Of a DNA stretch of 19,603 bases, positions 1-8,070 are shown in pieces. Source of the DNA: an uncultured Actinoplanes sp. (lineage in GTDB: Bacteria > Actinomycetota > Actinomycetes > Mycobacteriales > Micromonosporaceae); the NCBI RefSeq assembly GCF_934643405.1, contig NZ_CAKUCL010000130.1, positions 1 to 19,603 on the forward strand. The letters are read 5' to 3'. Position 1 is the stretch's first letter. Every line of letters begins with the position of its first letter. The position numbers were made by a program, and so were the translations under genes. The notes below the pieces were generated by a model that saw only the letters and a program-made list of their open reading frames with translations, did not search any database and was not told the origin of the DNA.

Positions 1-942
1 GCCCCTGCCGGCACCGACTCCGCGCCCGCCGAGACCGATTCCGCACATGCCGCAGCGCGTCCCGCCCCGTCCGGCAGTGGCGTCGCGGCGGTCCGGGCCG
101 GCGCGGCGCCGGCCGCGACGGGTGCCACGCCCGCTCCGACCCGATCGGCCGGAACCGGCGCTGCGCCCGATCTGCGCCCCGCCGAGACCGAGCCCGCCTC
201 CCCCGCGACAACGCGGACACCCACCGGCCGGCGGAAAAGCCTCGTCGCCGGCGCCGCGGCCGTCGTCGTGCTGGCCGGCGCGGCCATAGGCTGGCTGGCC
301 TGGCAGTCCGACGACCACCCCAACGCCGGGAACACCCCCGGCCCCACCGCCTCGGCCGGCGCCGGAGCGGGAGCCGACGCGACCGGACCCGGCCCGAGCG
401 CCACCGCGAATCAGCCCCAGAGCCCGGCCCCGAGCCGGCCGGCGTCGCCGTCCCAGCAGCCGGCCGAGAGCACGACCACCGCCGCCGGGTCCACCCGTCC
501 GCCGCTGCCCGCGGGCTGGCGGAACTACCGCGACCCCACCGGCTTCTCCGTGTACGTCCCGCAGGGCTGGACCAAGTCCCAGAAGGGGTCCATCGTCTAC
601 TTCCGCTCGAAGGGCCGCGTCCTGGGCATCGACCAGACCGACGACCCGCAGTGGGACCCGGTGGCCGACTGGCGGGGCAAGGCCGACTACCGCGTGGCCC
701 GCGGCGACTTCCCCGCCTACCGCGAGATCCACATCAAGGAGGTCAAGTACTTCATCAAGGCCGCCGACTGGGAGTTCACCTTCTCCCTCAACGGCGTCCG
801 CCAGCACGTCAACAACCGCGGCCTGATCACCTCGAAGCACCAGGCGTACGGCATCTACTGGCAGACCACCGACGCGGCCTGGAACGCCGCCAACAAGGAC
901 CTGCAACTGGTCTTCCGGAGTTTCCAGCCGGCGAAGGACTAG
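1..942 (+). CDS. Membrane protein with kinase-type ectodomain, C-terminal part (partial)
   Basis: The frame is open from base 1 to the TAG at 940-942, so this is the 3' end of a gene that starts outside the window. In order it shows a linker rich in Ala, Pro and Thr (about residues 1-78), a short basic stretch (RRK), one hydrophobic segment encoded by about 241-303 (a membrane span ending in GWLAW), a second Pro/Ala/Ser/Thr-rich linker, and a folded C-terminal domain from about 520 (starting YRDPTGFSV). I recognise this last domain from the extracellular ends of actinobacterial Ser/Thr protein kinases: it has the IDQTDDP, DWEF and HVNNRG patterns and a closing FRSFQPA. The inside-basic, outside-domain topology agrees. 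The kinase domain itself is not in the window, so a non-kinase membrane protein with the same ectodomain remains possible. Its stop overlaps the stop of the convergent acyl-CoA dehydrogenase by four bases. Confidence 0.75.
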   Translation, partial: APAGTDSAPAETDSAHAAARPAPSGSGVAAVRAGAAPAATGATPAPTRSAGTGAAPDLRPAETEPASPATTRTPTGRRKSLVAGAAAVVVLAGAAIGWLAWQSDDHPNAGNTPGPTASAGAGAGADATGPGPSATANQPQSPAPSRPASPSQQPAESTTTAAGSTRPPLPAGWRNYRDPTGFSVYVPQGWTKSQKGSIVYFRSKGRVLGIDQTDDPQWDPVADWRGKADYRVARGDFPAYREIHIKEVKYFIKAADWEFTFSLNGVRQHVNNRGLITSKHQAYGIYWQTTDAAWNAANKDLQLVFRSFQPAKD

Positions 943-2084
943 CCGGGCATCCCGTCCAGCCGGGCCAGCACCTGGAGCATCACCTCGTCGGCGCCGGCCC
1001 CGATCGACGTCAGCCGGGTGTCGCGCAGCATCCGGGCCGTCCAGGTCTCCTCGAGATACCCCATGCCGCCGTGGAACTGCAGGCACCAGTCCGCGACCTC
1101 GCGGATCAGCCGGCCCGCCTTGAGCTTCGCCACGGTCGCCATCCGCGTGATGTCCTCGCCCGCGATCAGCGCCTCGCACGTCTGCAGGTTGTGGCTGCGC
1201 AGCAGGTCCACCTCGGCCTGCAGCTCGGCGAGCCGGAACGCCACATACTGCCGGTCGGCCAGCGGACGGCCGAACACCGTGCGGTCGTGCGCGAACGCCC
1301 GCGTCCGGTCCAGCGCGTATTGGCACTGCCCCACGGTCGTGTAGGCGGCGAACATCCGCTCGGTCACGAACTGCTGCATCTGCTGCTGGAACCCGCGCCC
1401 GGCCGTGCCGATCGTGTTGGCCACCGGCACCCGGACCGCGTCGAGGGCCAGCTCGGCCGTGTCCGAGCAGCGGTTGCCGAGCTTGCCGAAGGTGCGCACC
1501 ACCGAGAAACCGGGCAGTGAGGTCGGCACCACGATCTGCGACATGCCCCGGTACCCGCCCTCGTCGGACGTGCGCGCGAGCAGGCAGATCCAGTCGGCCT
1601 GGGCGCCGTTGGTGATGTAGACCTTCCGGCCGGTGATCACCCAGTCGTCGCCGTCGCGGACCGCCCGGGTGCGCAGCCGGGCCACGTCCGAGCCGGTGTC
1701 CGGTTCGGTGACCGCGATCGAGGTGACCGCCGTACCGGCGATCGCGGGCTTCAGATACCGCTCCTTGAGCTCGTCGGACCCGTACTGATGCAGGGAGGGG
1801 GTGGCCATCATGGCCTGCACCCCGATCGCCATGCCCACGCCGCCGGCGTGCATGCGGCCGTACTCCTCGGCGGCGACCAGCTGGAAACTCGGGTCGGCGC
1901 CATCGCCGCCCCAGGCCGGGTCGTACTCGAGGCCGAGCAGACCCAGGGCGGCGGCCTTGGGGAACAGGTCGTGCAGGGGCACGCGCCCGGCCGCCTCCCA
2001 GCCGTCGACGTGCGGGTTCACCTCGGTGTCGACGAATCGGCGGACGCTGTCCCGGAAGGCCGCGTGGTCCTCGTTGAGCCGCAT
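939..2084 (-). CDS. Acyl-CoA dehydrogenase, isovaleryl/citronellyl-CoA dehydrogenase type
   Basis: This is a 381-residue FAD-dependent acyl-CoA dehydrogenase of normal length. The family signature VTEPDTGSD lies at about 125-133, and QFHGGMGYLEE lies near the C terminus. The family has two possible places for the catalytic base. The MCAD-type Glu in YEGT is absent: the segment reads SIGAGADEV, like the EIGAGTSEV of isovaleryl-CoA dehydrogenase. A glutamate is present at E242 in FVTERMF, where isovaleryl-CoA dehydrogenase keeps its base. This points to a branched substrate such as isovaleryl-CoA or citronellyl-CoA (AtuD/LiuA-like), which is inference. The ATG at 2084 is chosen because the family N terminus (LNEDHAAFRDSVRRF) follows directly; a GTG nine bases upstream is possible and neither has a clear ribosome binding site. 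The gene is transcribed away from the AtuA/carboxylase operon across a shared operator region, which suggests co-regulation. Confidence 0.93.
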   Translation of the reverse strand: MRLNEDHAAFRDSVRRFVDTEVNPHVDGWEAAGRVPLHDLFPKAAALGLLGLEYDPAWGGDGADPSFQLVAAEEYGRMHAGGVGMAIGVQAMMATPSLHQYGSDELKERYLKPAIAGTAVTSIAVTEPDTGSDVARLRTRAVRDGDDWVITGRKVYITNGAQADWICLLARTSDEGGYRGMSQIVVPTSLPGFSVVRTFGKLGNRCSDTAELALDAVRVPVANTIGTAGRGFQQQMQQFVTERMFAAYTTVGQCQYALDRTRAFAHDRTVFGRPLADRQYVAFRLAELQAEVDLLRSHNLQTCEALIAGEDITRMATVAKLKAGRLIREVADWCLQFHGGMGYLEETWTARMLRDTRLTSIGAGADEVMLQVLARLDGMPG

Positions 2085-2111
2085 GCGCTGCACGGTAGCG
2101 ACCCACGCCGT

Positions 2112-2143
2112 ACGGAAACAAGCGCGCTTGCTTGTTTTTCCGT
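2112..2143. promoter_or_regulatory. Palindromic operator between divergent genes
   Basis: The 78-base gap between the dehydrogenase and the AtuA-like gene contains a perfect 12-base palindrome, CAAGCGCGCTTG, at 2119-2130. It sits inside a larger imperfect inverted repeat: AAACAAGC (2116-2123) faces GCTTGTTT (2130-2137), and the similarity continues outward to ACGG and CCGT. Palindromes with CAAG and CTTG half-sites are typical targets of TetR-family regulators of acyl-CoA metabolism, and a TetR gene closes the operon on the right. TTGCTT at 2128-2133 and CAGGGT at 2151-2156 are 17 bases apart and could be a weak promoter for the right-hand operon that the repressor would cover. That promoter is only a guess and would leave almost no leader. 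Confidence 0.65.
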
Positions 2144-2162
2144 CCTGTGCCAGGGTCACCTG

Positions 2163-3830
2163 ATGCTCCGCATCGGCAACTGCTCCGGCTTCTACGGGGA
2201 TCGGCTCGCGGCCATGCGGGAGATGCTCGAGGGCGGTGAGCTGGACGTCCTCACCGGCGACTACCTCGCCGAGCTCACCATGCTGATCCTGCGCCGGGAC
2301 CAGGGCAAAGATCCCCGGCTGGGGTACGCGCGGACGTTCGTGACCCAGCTTCGCGAGTGCCTGACCCTGGCGCTGGACCGGGGCACCACGATCGTCGCGA
2401 ACGCGGGCGGCGTGAACCCGTCCGGCCTGGTGGCGGCGATCCGGGAGCTGGCCGCCGGGCAGGGCCTGAGCCCGAGGGTCGCCTGGGTGCGCGGCGACGC
2501 GGCCGGCGGCGGGCACGCGTATCTCGGCGCGTTCGGCATCGCGCGGGCGGTCGCCTCGGGGGCGGACGTCGTGGTCACCGGCCGGGTCACCGACGCGTCG
2601 CTGGTGGCCGGCCCGGCCATCGCCCGGTACGGGTGGGGCCGCACCGACTTCGACGCCCTGGCCGGGGCCACGGTCGCCGGGCACATCCTGGAGTGCGGCA
2701 CCCAGGCCACCGGCGGCAACTACGCGTTCTTCGACGAGATCCCGGACCTGCTGCGGCCCGGCTTCCCGATCGCCGAGATTGGCCCGGACGGCGGGAGCGT
2801 CATCACCAAGCACCCGGGCACCGGCGGCGCGGTCACCGTCGGCACGGTCACGGCGCAGCTGGTGTACGAGGTCGGCGACTGCCGGTACGCGGGCCCGGAC
2901 GTGACGACCCGCCTCGACACGATCTCGCTGGCCCAGGCCGGCGAGGATCGGGTGCGGGTCTTCGGCGTACGGGGTGAACCACCGCCGCCCACCCTCAAGG
3001 TGGCCCGCACCGCGCTCGCGGGTTTCCGCAACGCGATGACCGTGGTGCTGACCGGCCTGGACGTGGAGGCGAAGGCGGCCCTGTTCCGCCGCCAGTTCGA
3101 GGCCGCGGCGGTGTCCGAGCCGGCCTCCACGACGTGGACCCTGGCGCGCCTGGACCGGCCGGACGCCCCCACCGAGCAGCAGGCGTCGGCCCTGCTGACG
3201 GTCGTGGCCCGCGACCCCGCGGAGGAGCCGGTGGGCCGCGCGTTCAGCAACACCGTGATCGAGCTGGCGCTGGCGTCCTGTCCGGGCCTGTTCGCCACCA
3301 CACCGCCGGGACCGGCCCAGCCGTACGGCGTGTTCACCGCCGGTTTCGTCGCGCAGGAAACCCCGGTGCACGAGGTGGTCCTCGACGACGGCACCGCCGA
3401 GCGCATCCCCGCCCCGGAGCTGACGCGTCCTCTCGAACCGCTGTGGGGATCGCCGCCGTCCGGGCCCTCCCTCCCCCGCACGGCGCAAGACACGCGGCGG
3501 CTGCCTCTCGGGACGATCGCCGGGGCACGGTCGGGCGACAAGGGCTCGGACGCGAACGTCGGCCTGTGGGTGCGCGACCCCCGCGCGTACGGCTGGCTCT
3601 CGCACCTGATCTCGGAGGCGACCGTGCGGGAACTGGTGCCGGAGGCCGGGCGGCTGCCGATCCGGATCAGCCGGCTGCCGAACATCATGGCGGTGAACAT
3701 CGTCATCGAAGGCCTGCTCGGCGGGGGCGCCGCGGACAACGCCCGCTTCGACCCGCAGGCCAAGGGGCTCGGCGAGTGGCTGCGCTCCCGGCACGTGGAC
3801 ATCCCGGTGTCGCTGGTGGAGGCGAGATGA
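2163..3830 (+). CDS. AtuA-like (DUF1446) acyl-CoA pathway protein
   Basis: This 555-residue protein matches the acyclic terpene utilisation AtuA family. The N-terminal DUF1446 domain (about 1-350) opens with RIGNCSGFYGDR and carries LTGDYLAELTM, ANAGGVNPSG and the glycine-rich ECGTQATGGNY. A smaller C-terminal AtuA-like domain (about 450-555) carries ARSGDKGSDANVG and a late RISRLPNIMAVN. In Pseudomonas, atuA is the first gene of the citronellol/geraniol cluster. The biochemical role of the family is not established as far as I know, so none is given here. The ATG at 2163 follows an AGGG at about seven bases and the family N terminus starts at once. Its stop overlaps the start of the carboxyltransferase gene (ATGA), so the two are translationally coupled. 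The company of an isovaleryl-type dehydrogenase and a biotin carboxylase supports a branched acyl-CoA route. Confidence 0.88.
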   Translation: MLRIGNCSGFYGDRLAAMREMLEGGELDVLTGDYLAELTMLILRRDQGKDPRLGYARTFVTQLRECLTLALDRGTTIVANAGGVNPSGLVAAIRELAAGQGLSPRVAWVRGDAAGGGHAYLGAFGIARAVASGADVVVTGRVTDASLVAGPAIARYGWGRTDFDALAGATVAGHILECGTQATGGNYAFFDEIPDLLRPGFPIAEIGPDGGSVITKHPGTGGAVTVGTVTAQLVYEVGDCRYAGPDVTTRLDTISLAQAGEDRVRVFGVRGEPPPPTLKVARTALAGFRNAMTVVLTGLDVEAKAALFRRQFEAAAVSEPASTTWTLARLDRPDAPTEQQASALLTVVARDPAEEPVGRAFSNTVIELALASCPGLFATTPPGPAQPYGVFTAGFVAQETPVHEVVLDDGTAERIPAPELTRPLEPLWGSPPSGPSLPRTAQDTRRLPLGTIAGARSGDKGSDANVGLWVRDPRAYGWLSHLISEATVRELVPEAGRLPIRISRLPNIMAVNIVIEGLLGGGAADNARFDPQAKGLGEWLRSRHVDIPVSLVEAR

Positions 3831-5422
3831 CAGTTCTGCGGTCCACTCTGGACACCACGACCGAACAGGCTCGGGCGGCCCGGACGGCGATGCTCGAAGC
3901 GCTCGCCGGCATCGCCGCGGAGACCGCCAAGGCGATCGCCGGCGGTGGCGAGAAGGCGGTCGCGCGGCACCACGCGCGCGGCAAGCTGACCGCGCGGGAA
4001 CGGATCGAGCTGCTGCTCGACCGGGACTCGCCGTTCCTGGAACTGGCCGCGCTCGCCGGCTACGGCACCGACTTCGCCGTGGGCGGCAGCGTGGTGGCCG
4101 GCATCGGCGTGGTCAGCGGCGTCGAGTGCCTGCTGATCGCGAACGACCCGACGGTCAAGGGCGGCGCGAGCAACCCGTGGTCGCTGCGCAAGACGCTGCG
4201 GATGCACGAGATCGCGCTGCAGAACCGGCTGCCGGTCGTCTCGCTGGTCGAGTCCGGCGGCGCCGACCTGCCCACGCAGAAGGAGGTGTTCATCCCGGGC
4301 GGCGCGGTGTTCCGCAACCTGACCCGCCTGTCGGCGGCCGGCATCCCGACGATCGCTCTGGTCTTCGGCAACTCCACGGCCGGCGGCGCCTATCTGCCGG
4401 GGATGAGCGACCACGTCGTGATGATCGAGAAACGGTCGAAGGTGTTCCTGGCCGGCCCGCCGCTGGTGAAGGCCGCGACCGGCGAGGAGTCGGACGACGA
4501 GTCGCTGGGCGGGGCCGAGATGCACGCGCGCACGTCCGGCCTGGCCGACCACCTGGCCGTCGACGAGCCGGACGCGATCCGGATCGGCCGGCGGATCGTG
4601 GCCCGGCTGAACTGGCGCAAGGCCTCGGGACCGTCGGCCGGCGCGAAAGCGCCGCGCTACCGCGCCGAGGACCTGCTCGACATCGTCCCGCCCGGCCTGA
4701 AGTCGCCGTTCGACCCGCGGGAGGTCATCGCCCGGATCGTCGACGACAGCGACTTCGACGAGGTCAAGCCTCGGTACGGGACGTCGCTGGTCACCGGCTG
4801 GGCGAGCCTGCACGGGTTCCCGGTCGGCATCCTGGCGAACAGCCGCGGGGTGCTGTTCAGCGAGGAGGCGCAGAAGGCGGCCCAGTTCATCCAGCTGGCC
4901 AACCGCTCGGACACTCCCCTGCTGTTCCTGCACAACACCACCGGCTACATGGTCGGCAAGCAGTACGAGCAGGGCGGCATCATCAAGCACGGCGCCATGA
5001 TGATCAACGCGGTGTCCAACTCGACCGTCCCGCACGTGTCCCTGCTGATCGGCAACTCCTACGGCGCCGGGCACTACGGGATGTGCGGGCGCGCGTACGA
5101 CCCCCGGTTCGTCTTCGCCTGGCCCAGCGCCCGGTCCGCGGTGATGGGCGCGCAGCAGCTGGCCGACGTGACGTACATGGTCTCGCAGGCGTCCGCGCTC
5201 GCCCAGGGCAAGCCGTTCGACGCCGACGGCGCGCAGGTCGTCCGGCAGATGATCGAGCAGCAGATCACCGCGGAGGCGATGCCGATGGTGCTGTCCGGCC
5301 TGGTCTACGACGACGGGATCATCGACCCGCGGGACACCCGGGACGTGCTCGCTCTGGCCCTGTCCGCCATCCACACCGCGCCGGTGCGGGGCACCGGCGC
5401 CTTCGGCGTCTTCCGGATGTGA
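3827..5422 (+). CDS. Acyl-CoA carboxylase beta subunit (carboxyltransferase)
   Basis: This 531-residue protein has the tandem crotonase-fold carboxyltransferase domains of the methylcrotonyl-CoA/geranoyl-CoA carboxylase beta group. The N-terminal half has IANDPTVKGG and the oxyanion loop GNSTAGGAYLPGMSD starting at residue 181. The C-terminal half has FLHNTTGYMVG and GNSYGAGHYGMCGRAY starting at residue 409, with FAWPSA following. It would transfer carboxylate from biotin on the alpha subunit to the gamma carbon of a beta-methyl enoyl-CoA. The length equals that of MccB/LiuB and AtuC. The start overlaps the AtuA-like gene by four bases, and the alpha-subunit gene follows after seven bases. 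Neighbouring AtuA and an IVD-type dehydrogenase favour geranoyl-CoA or 3-methylcrotonyl-CoA over acetyl- or propionyl-CoA, but sequence reading alone does not separate these two. Confidence 0.93.
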   Translation: MTVLRSTLDTTTEQARAARTAMLEALAGIAAETAKAIAGGGEKAVARHHARGKLTARERIELLLDRDSPFLELAALAGYGTDFAVGGSVVAGIGVVSGVECLLIANDPTVKGGASNPWSLRKTLRMHEIALQNRLPVVSLVESGGADLPTQKEVFIPGGAVFRNLTRLSAAGIPTIALVFGNSTAGGAYLPGMSDHVVMIEKRSKVFLAGPPLVKAATGEESDDESLGGAEMHARTSGLADHLAVDEPDAIRIGRRIVARLNWRKASGPSAGAKAPRYRAEDLLDIVPPGLKSPFDPREVIARIVDDSDFDEVKPRYGTSLVTGWASLHGFPVGILANSRGVLFSEEAQKAAQFIQLANRSDTPLLFLHNTTGYMVGKQYEQGGIIKHGAMMINAVSNSTVPHVSLLIGNSYGAGHYGMCGRAYDPRFVFAWPSARSAVMGAQQLADVTYMVSQASALAQGKPFDADGAQVVRQMIEQQITAEAMPMVLSGLVYDDGIIDPRDTRDVLALALSAIHTAPVRGTGAFGVFRM

Positions 5423-5429
5423 GGCCTCG

Positions 5430-7466
5430 ATGACCATCAGCAGCGTGCTGGTCGCCAACCGCGGCGAGATCGCGCGGCGCGTCTTCGCCACCTGCCGCCG
5501 CGGCGGCCTGGCCACGGTCGCCGTCTTCTCCGACGCGGACGCCGGCAGCCCGCACGTGCGGGAGGCCGACAGCGCGGTGCGCCTGCCGGGCGTCACCGCG
5601 GCGGACACGTACCTGCGCGGCGACCTCGTCATCGAGGCGGCGCGGCGGGCGGGCGCGGACGCTGTGCACCCCGGGTACGGGTTCCTCTCGGAGAATGCGG
5701 ACTTCGCCCGGGCCGTACGGGACGCGGGTCTCACCTGGATCGGCCCCTCCCCCACCGCGATCGAGGTGATGGCCTCCAAGATCGAGTCGAAGCGGCGGAT
5801 GGCGGCCGCCGGCGTGCCGGTGCTGGACCGGCTGGACCCGGCGACCATCACCGCGGCCGATCTCCCGGTGCTGGTGAAGGCGTCGGCGGGCGGTGGCGGC
5901 CGGGGCATGCGGATCGTCCGGACGCTCGGCGAGCTGCCCGGCGCGATCGAGTCGGCGGCCCGCGAGGCGGCGTCGGCGTTCGGTGACCCGGCGGTCTTCT
6001 GCGAGCGCTACGTCGCGTCCGGTCACCACGTCGAGGTGCAGATCATGGCCGACGACCACGGGACGGTCTGGGCGCTGGGCGACCGGGAGTGCTCGCTGCA
6101 GCGCCGCCACCAGAAGGTCATCGAGGAGGCGCCGTCTCCGCTGGTCTCGCGCGTGGGCGGCGACATGCGCCGGCGTCTGCTGGCGGCCGGCCGGGACGCG
6201 GCGACCGCGGTCGGCTACCGCGGGGCCGGGACGGTGGAGTTCCTCGCCGACGCCGGCGGCGAGTTCTGGTTCCTCGAGATGAACACCCGCCTGCAGGTGG
6301 AACACCCGGTGACCGAGGCGGTCACCGGCCTGGACCTGGTCGCGCTGCAGCTCCAGGTGGCGCAGGGCGGCCGGCTGAGCGGTCCGGAACCGGCGACGCT
6401 CGGGTACGCCGTGGAGGCGCGCCTGTACGCGGAGAGCCCCCTGGACGACTGGCGCCCGTCAACCGGCACCGTCGTTCGCTTCGACATCCCCGATGTCGCC
6501 GCATTGTTCCGGAATGTGACCGGCGCGGAGCCGAGCGGGAGCGGCGGGGCCCGGGCCGGCGGCGGGGAGGCCGGAGCGGGCGGCCTCGCCGGGGCCGGCG
6601 GCGGGGTGCGGCTGGATGCGGGGGTGGAGGCCGGCAGCGAGGTGGGCACGCACTACGACGCCATGCTGGGCAAGGTGATCGCGGCGGCGGGCACGCGCGA
6701 GGCGGCGGTCCGGCTGCTGGCGTCGGTGTTGCGACGGGCGCGGGTCCACGGCGTACGGACGAACCGGGATCTTCTCGTGGCCACCCTGCTGCACCCGGAA
6801 TTCCTGGCCGGCACCGCGACCACCGCCTTCTACGACGACCATCCGCCGGCCGTGCTGACCGCGGACGCCGGGCTCGACCCGGAGCTGGCCGCGGTGGTCG
6901 CCGCCGTGGCCGACGCCGCAGCGGCGCGTAGCCCCCTGCTGCCCGGCGTCACCAGCGGTTTCCGCAACATCCCGGTGGGTTTCCGCAGCCGTTCGTACGC
7001 GTCCGGGCAGCGCGAGATCGAGGTGCGGTACCGCTTCGGCCGCGACGGCCTGGAAGTCTCGTCGTGGCCGGAGCTCGCCCTGGTGTCGGCCGACGGTTCC
7101 GCGGTGGTGCTCGACCTCGACGGCGTGCGGCGGCACTGGACCGTGGCCCGCTTCGGCGACACCGTGGTCGTGGACGGCGCGCTCGGTTCGGCGGAGCTGC
7201 GCCGGCTGCCGCGCTTCACCGATCCGTCCACCCGGATTCCGCCGGGCGCTCTGGTGGCGCCGATGCCCGGCACCGTGGTCCGGGTCGAGGTCGCCGAGGG
7301 TGCCCCGGTCGCGGCCGGTCAGCCGCTGGTCTGGCTGGAGGCGATGAAGATGGAGCACGCGGTGCACGCCCCCGCGGCCGGCACGGTCACGTCGTTGCCG
7401 GTCGCGGTGGGTCAGCAGGTCGCGCAGGGCGCGCCGCTGGCGGTGGTGGAGGCGCCGGATGACTGA
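5430..7466 (+). CDS. Acyl-CoA carboxylase alpha subunit (biotin carboxylase + BCCP)
   Basis: This 678-residue protein combines a biotin carboxylase (about 1-450), a middle beta-subunit-binding region (about 485-600) and a C-terminal biotin carrier domain. The start VLVANRGEIARR, the glycine loop SAGGGGRGM, EMNTRLQVEHPVTE and the biotin site EAMKMEH (lysine 640) are all present. It carboxylates its own biotin with ATP and bicarbonate for transfer by the beta subunit. The start is firm: GAGG at 5421-5424 lies five bases before the ATG. One oddity is an insertion of about 26 mostly Gly/Ala residues (about 365-391) in the C-terminal part of the biotin carboxylase domain, just before the usual GVRLDAGVEAGSEV motif. 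The 3' end overlaps the TetR gene by eight bases. Length and domain order fit MccA/LiuD and AtuF. Confidence 0.94.
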   Translation: MTISSVLVANRGEIARRVFATCRRGGLATVAVFSDADAGSPHVREADSAVRLPGVTAADTYLRGDLVIEAARRAGADAVHPGYGFLSENADFARAVRDAGLTWIGPSPTAIEVMASKIESKRRMAAAGVPVLDRLDPATITAADLPVLVKASAGGGGRGMRIVRTLGELPGAIESAAREAASAFGDPAVFCERYVASGHHVEVQIMADDHGTVWALGDRECSLQRRHQKVIEEAPSPLVSRVGGDMRRRLLAAGRDAATAVGYRGAGTVEFLADAGGEFWFLEMNTRLQVEHPVTEAVTGLDLVALQLQVAQGGRLSGPEPATLGYAVEARLYAESPLDDWRPSTGTVVRFDIPDVAALFRNVTGAEPSGSGGARAGGGEAGAGGLAGAGGGVRLDAGVEAGSEVGTHYDAMLGKVIAAAGTREAAVRLLASVLRRARVHGVRTNRDLLVATLLHPEFLAGTATTAFYDDHPPAVLTADAGLDPELAAVVAAVADAAAARSPLLPGVTSGFRNIPVGFRSRSYASGQREIEVRYRFGRDGLEVSSWPELALVSADGSAVVLDLDGVRRHWTVARFGDTVVVDGALGSAELRRLPRFTDPSTRIPPGALVAPMPGTVVRVEVAEGAPVAAGQPLVWLEAMKMEHAVHAPAAGTVTSLPVAVGQQVAQGAPLAVVEAPDD

Positions 7467-8070
7467 GCCGGGCGCCGAGCCGAAGCAGGACCGCAGCCGG
7501 GCCACCCGGCAGCGCCTGCTGGAGACGACCATCCGCTGCCTGGCCGTGCACGGCTGGGAGGCGTCCACGGTCGGCTTCATCGCGACCGAGGCGGGCATCA
7601 GCCGGGGGGCCGTGCAGCACCATTTCCGTACCCGGGAAGCCTTGATCGTCGGCGCCCTGGAGCACATGTTCGCCGAGCGGGTGGCGCTGCTGGACGCGAT
7701 GCCCGAGCGCGACGGCCCGGACCGCGTCCACGCCGTCGTGGCCGACCTGGTGGAGGCGATCGGCGGCGAGCTGTTCCGGGCGGCGCTGCAGGTGTGGACC
7801 GTGGCCGCCGCGGATCCCGAGCTGCGCGACGCGGTGCTGCCACTGGAACGGCACTTCGCCCGGGGCGTGCACGACCGGGCCGTACGCCTGCTGCGGGCCG
7901 ACGACACCGACCCGTCCACCAGGGCGTTGATCCAGGCGACCCTGGATCTGGCCCGGGGTCTGGCGCTGGCGGACGTGCTGACCGACGACTCGAGACGCCG
8001 GGCGCGGGTGGTGCGGGCGTGGTCGGCCCAGCTGACCACCGCGCTCGCCGGCCGGGATCACGCCCGATAG
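7459..8070 (+). CDS. TetR-family transcriptional regulator
   Basis: This 203-residue protein has an N-terminal TetR helix-turn-helix at about 18-62 (QRLLETTIRCLAVHGWEAST, then IATEAGISRGAVQHHF). The ligand-binding helical domain that follows is not conserved in detail. It is the last gene of the AtuA/carboxylase operon and its ATG lies inside the 3' end of the alpha-subunit gene (eight-base overlap). TetR proteins in this position usually repress their own operon and respond to a pathway acyl-CoA. The palindrome at 2112-2143 is the obvious candidate operator. That pairing is inference from position and site form. The stop overlaps the end of the degraded nucleotidyltransferase gene on the other strand by 13 bases. 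Confidence 0.92.
   Translation: MTEPGAEPKQDRSRATRQRLLETTIRCLAVHGWEASTVGFIATEAGISRGAVQHHFRTREALIVGALEHMFAERVALLDAMPERDGPDRVHAVVADLVEAIGGELFRAALQVWTVAAADPELRDAVLPLERHFARGVHDRAVRLLRADDTDPSTRALIQATLDLARGLALADVLTDDSRRRARVVRAWSAQLTTALAGRDHAR

Noticed and set aside
939..3794. A 951-codon open frame on the minus strand covering the dehydrogenase and the AtuA-like gene
   Set aside because: Only the part after 2084 matches a protein family. The rest is a low-complexity Arg/Gly/Ala reading antisense to the AtuA-like gene.
2720..5908. A 1062-codon minus-strand frame over the carboxylase genes
   Set aside because: It is a shadow typical of GC-rich DNA. It has no motif, and the plus strand has full, coupled carboxylase genes.
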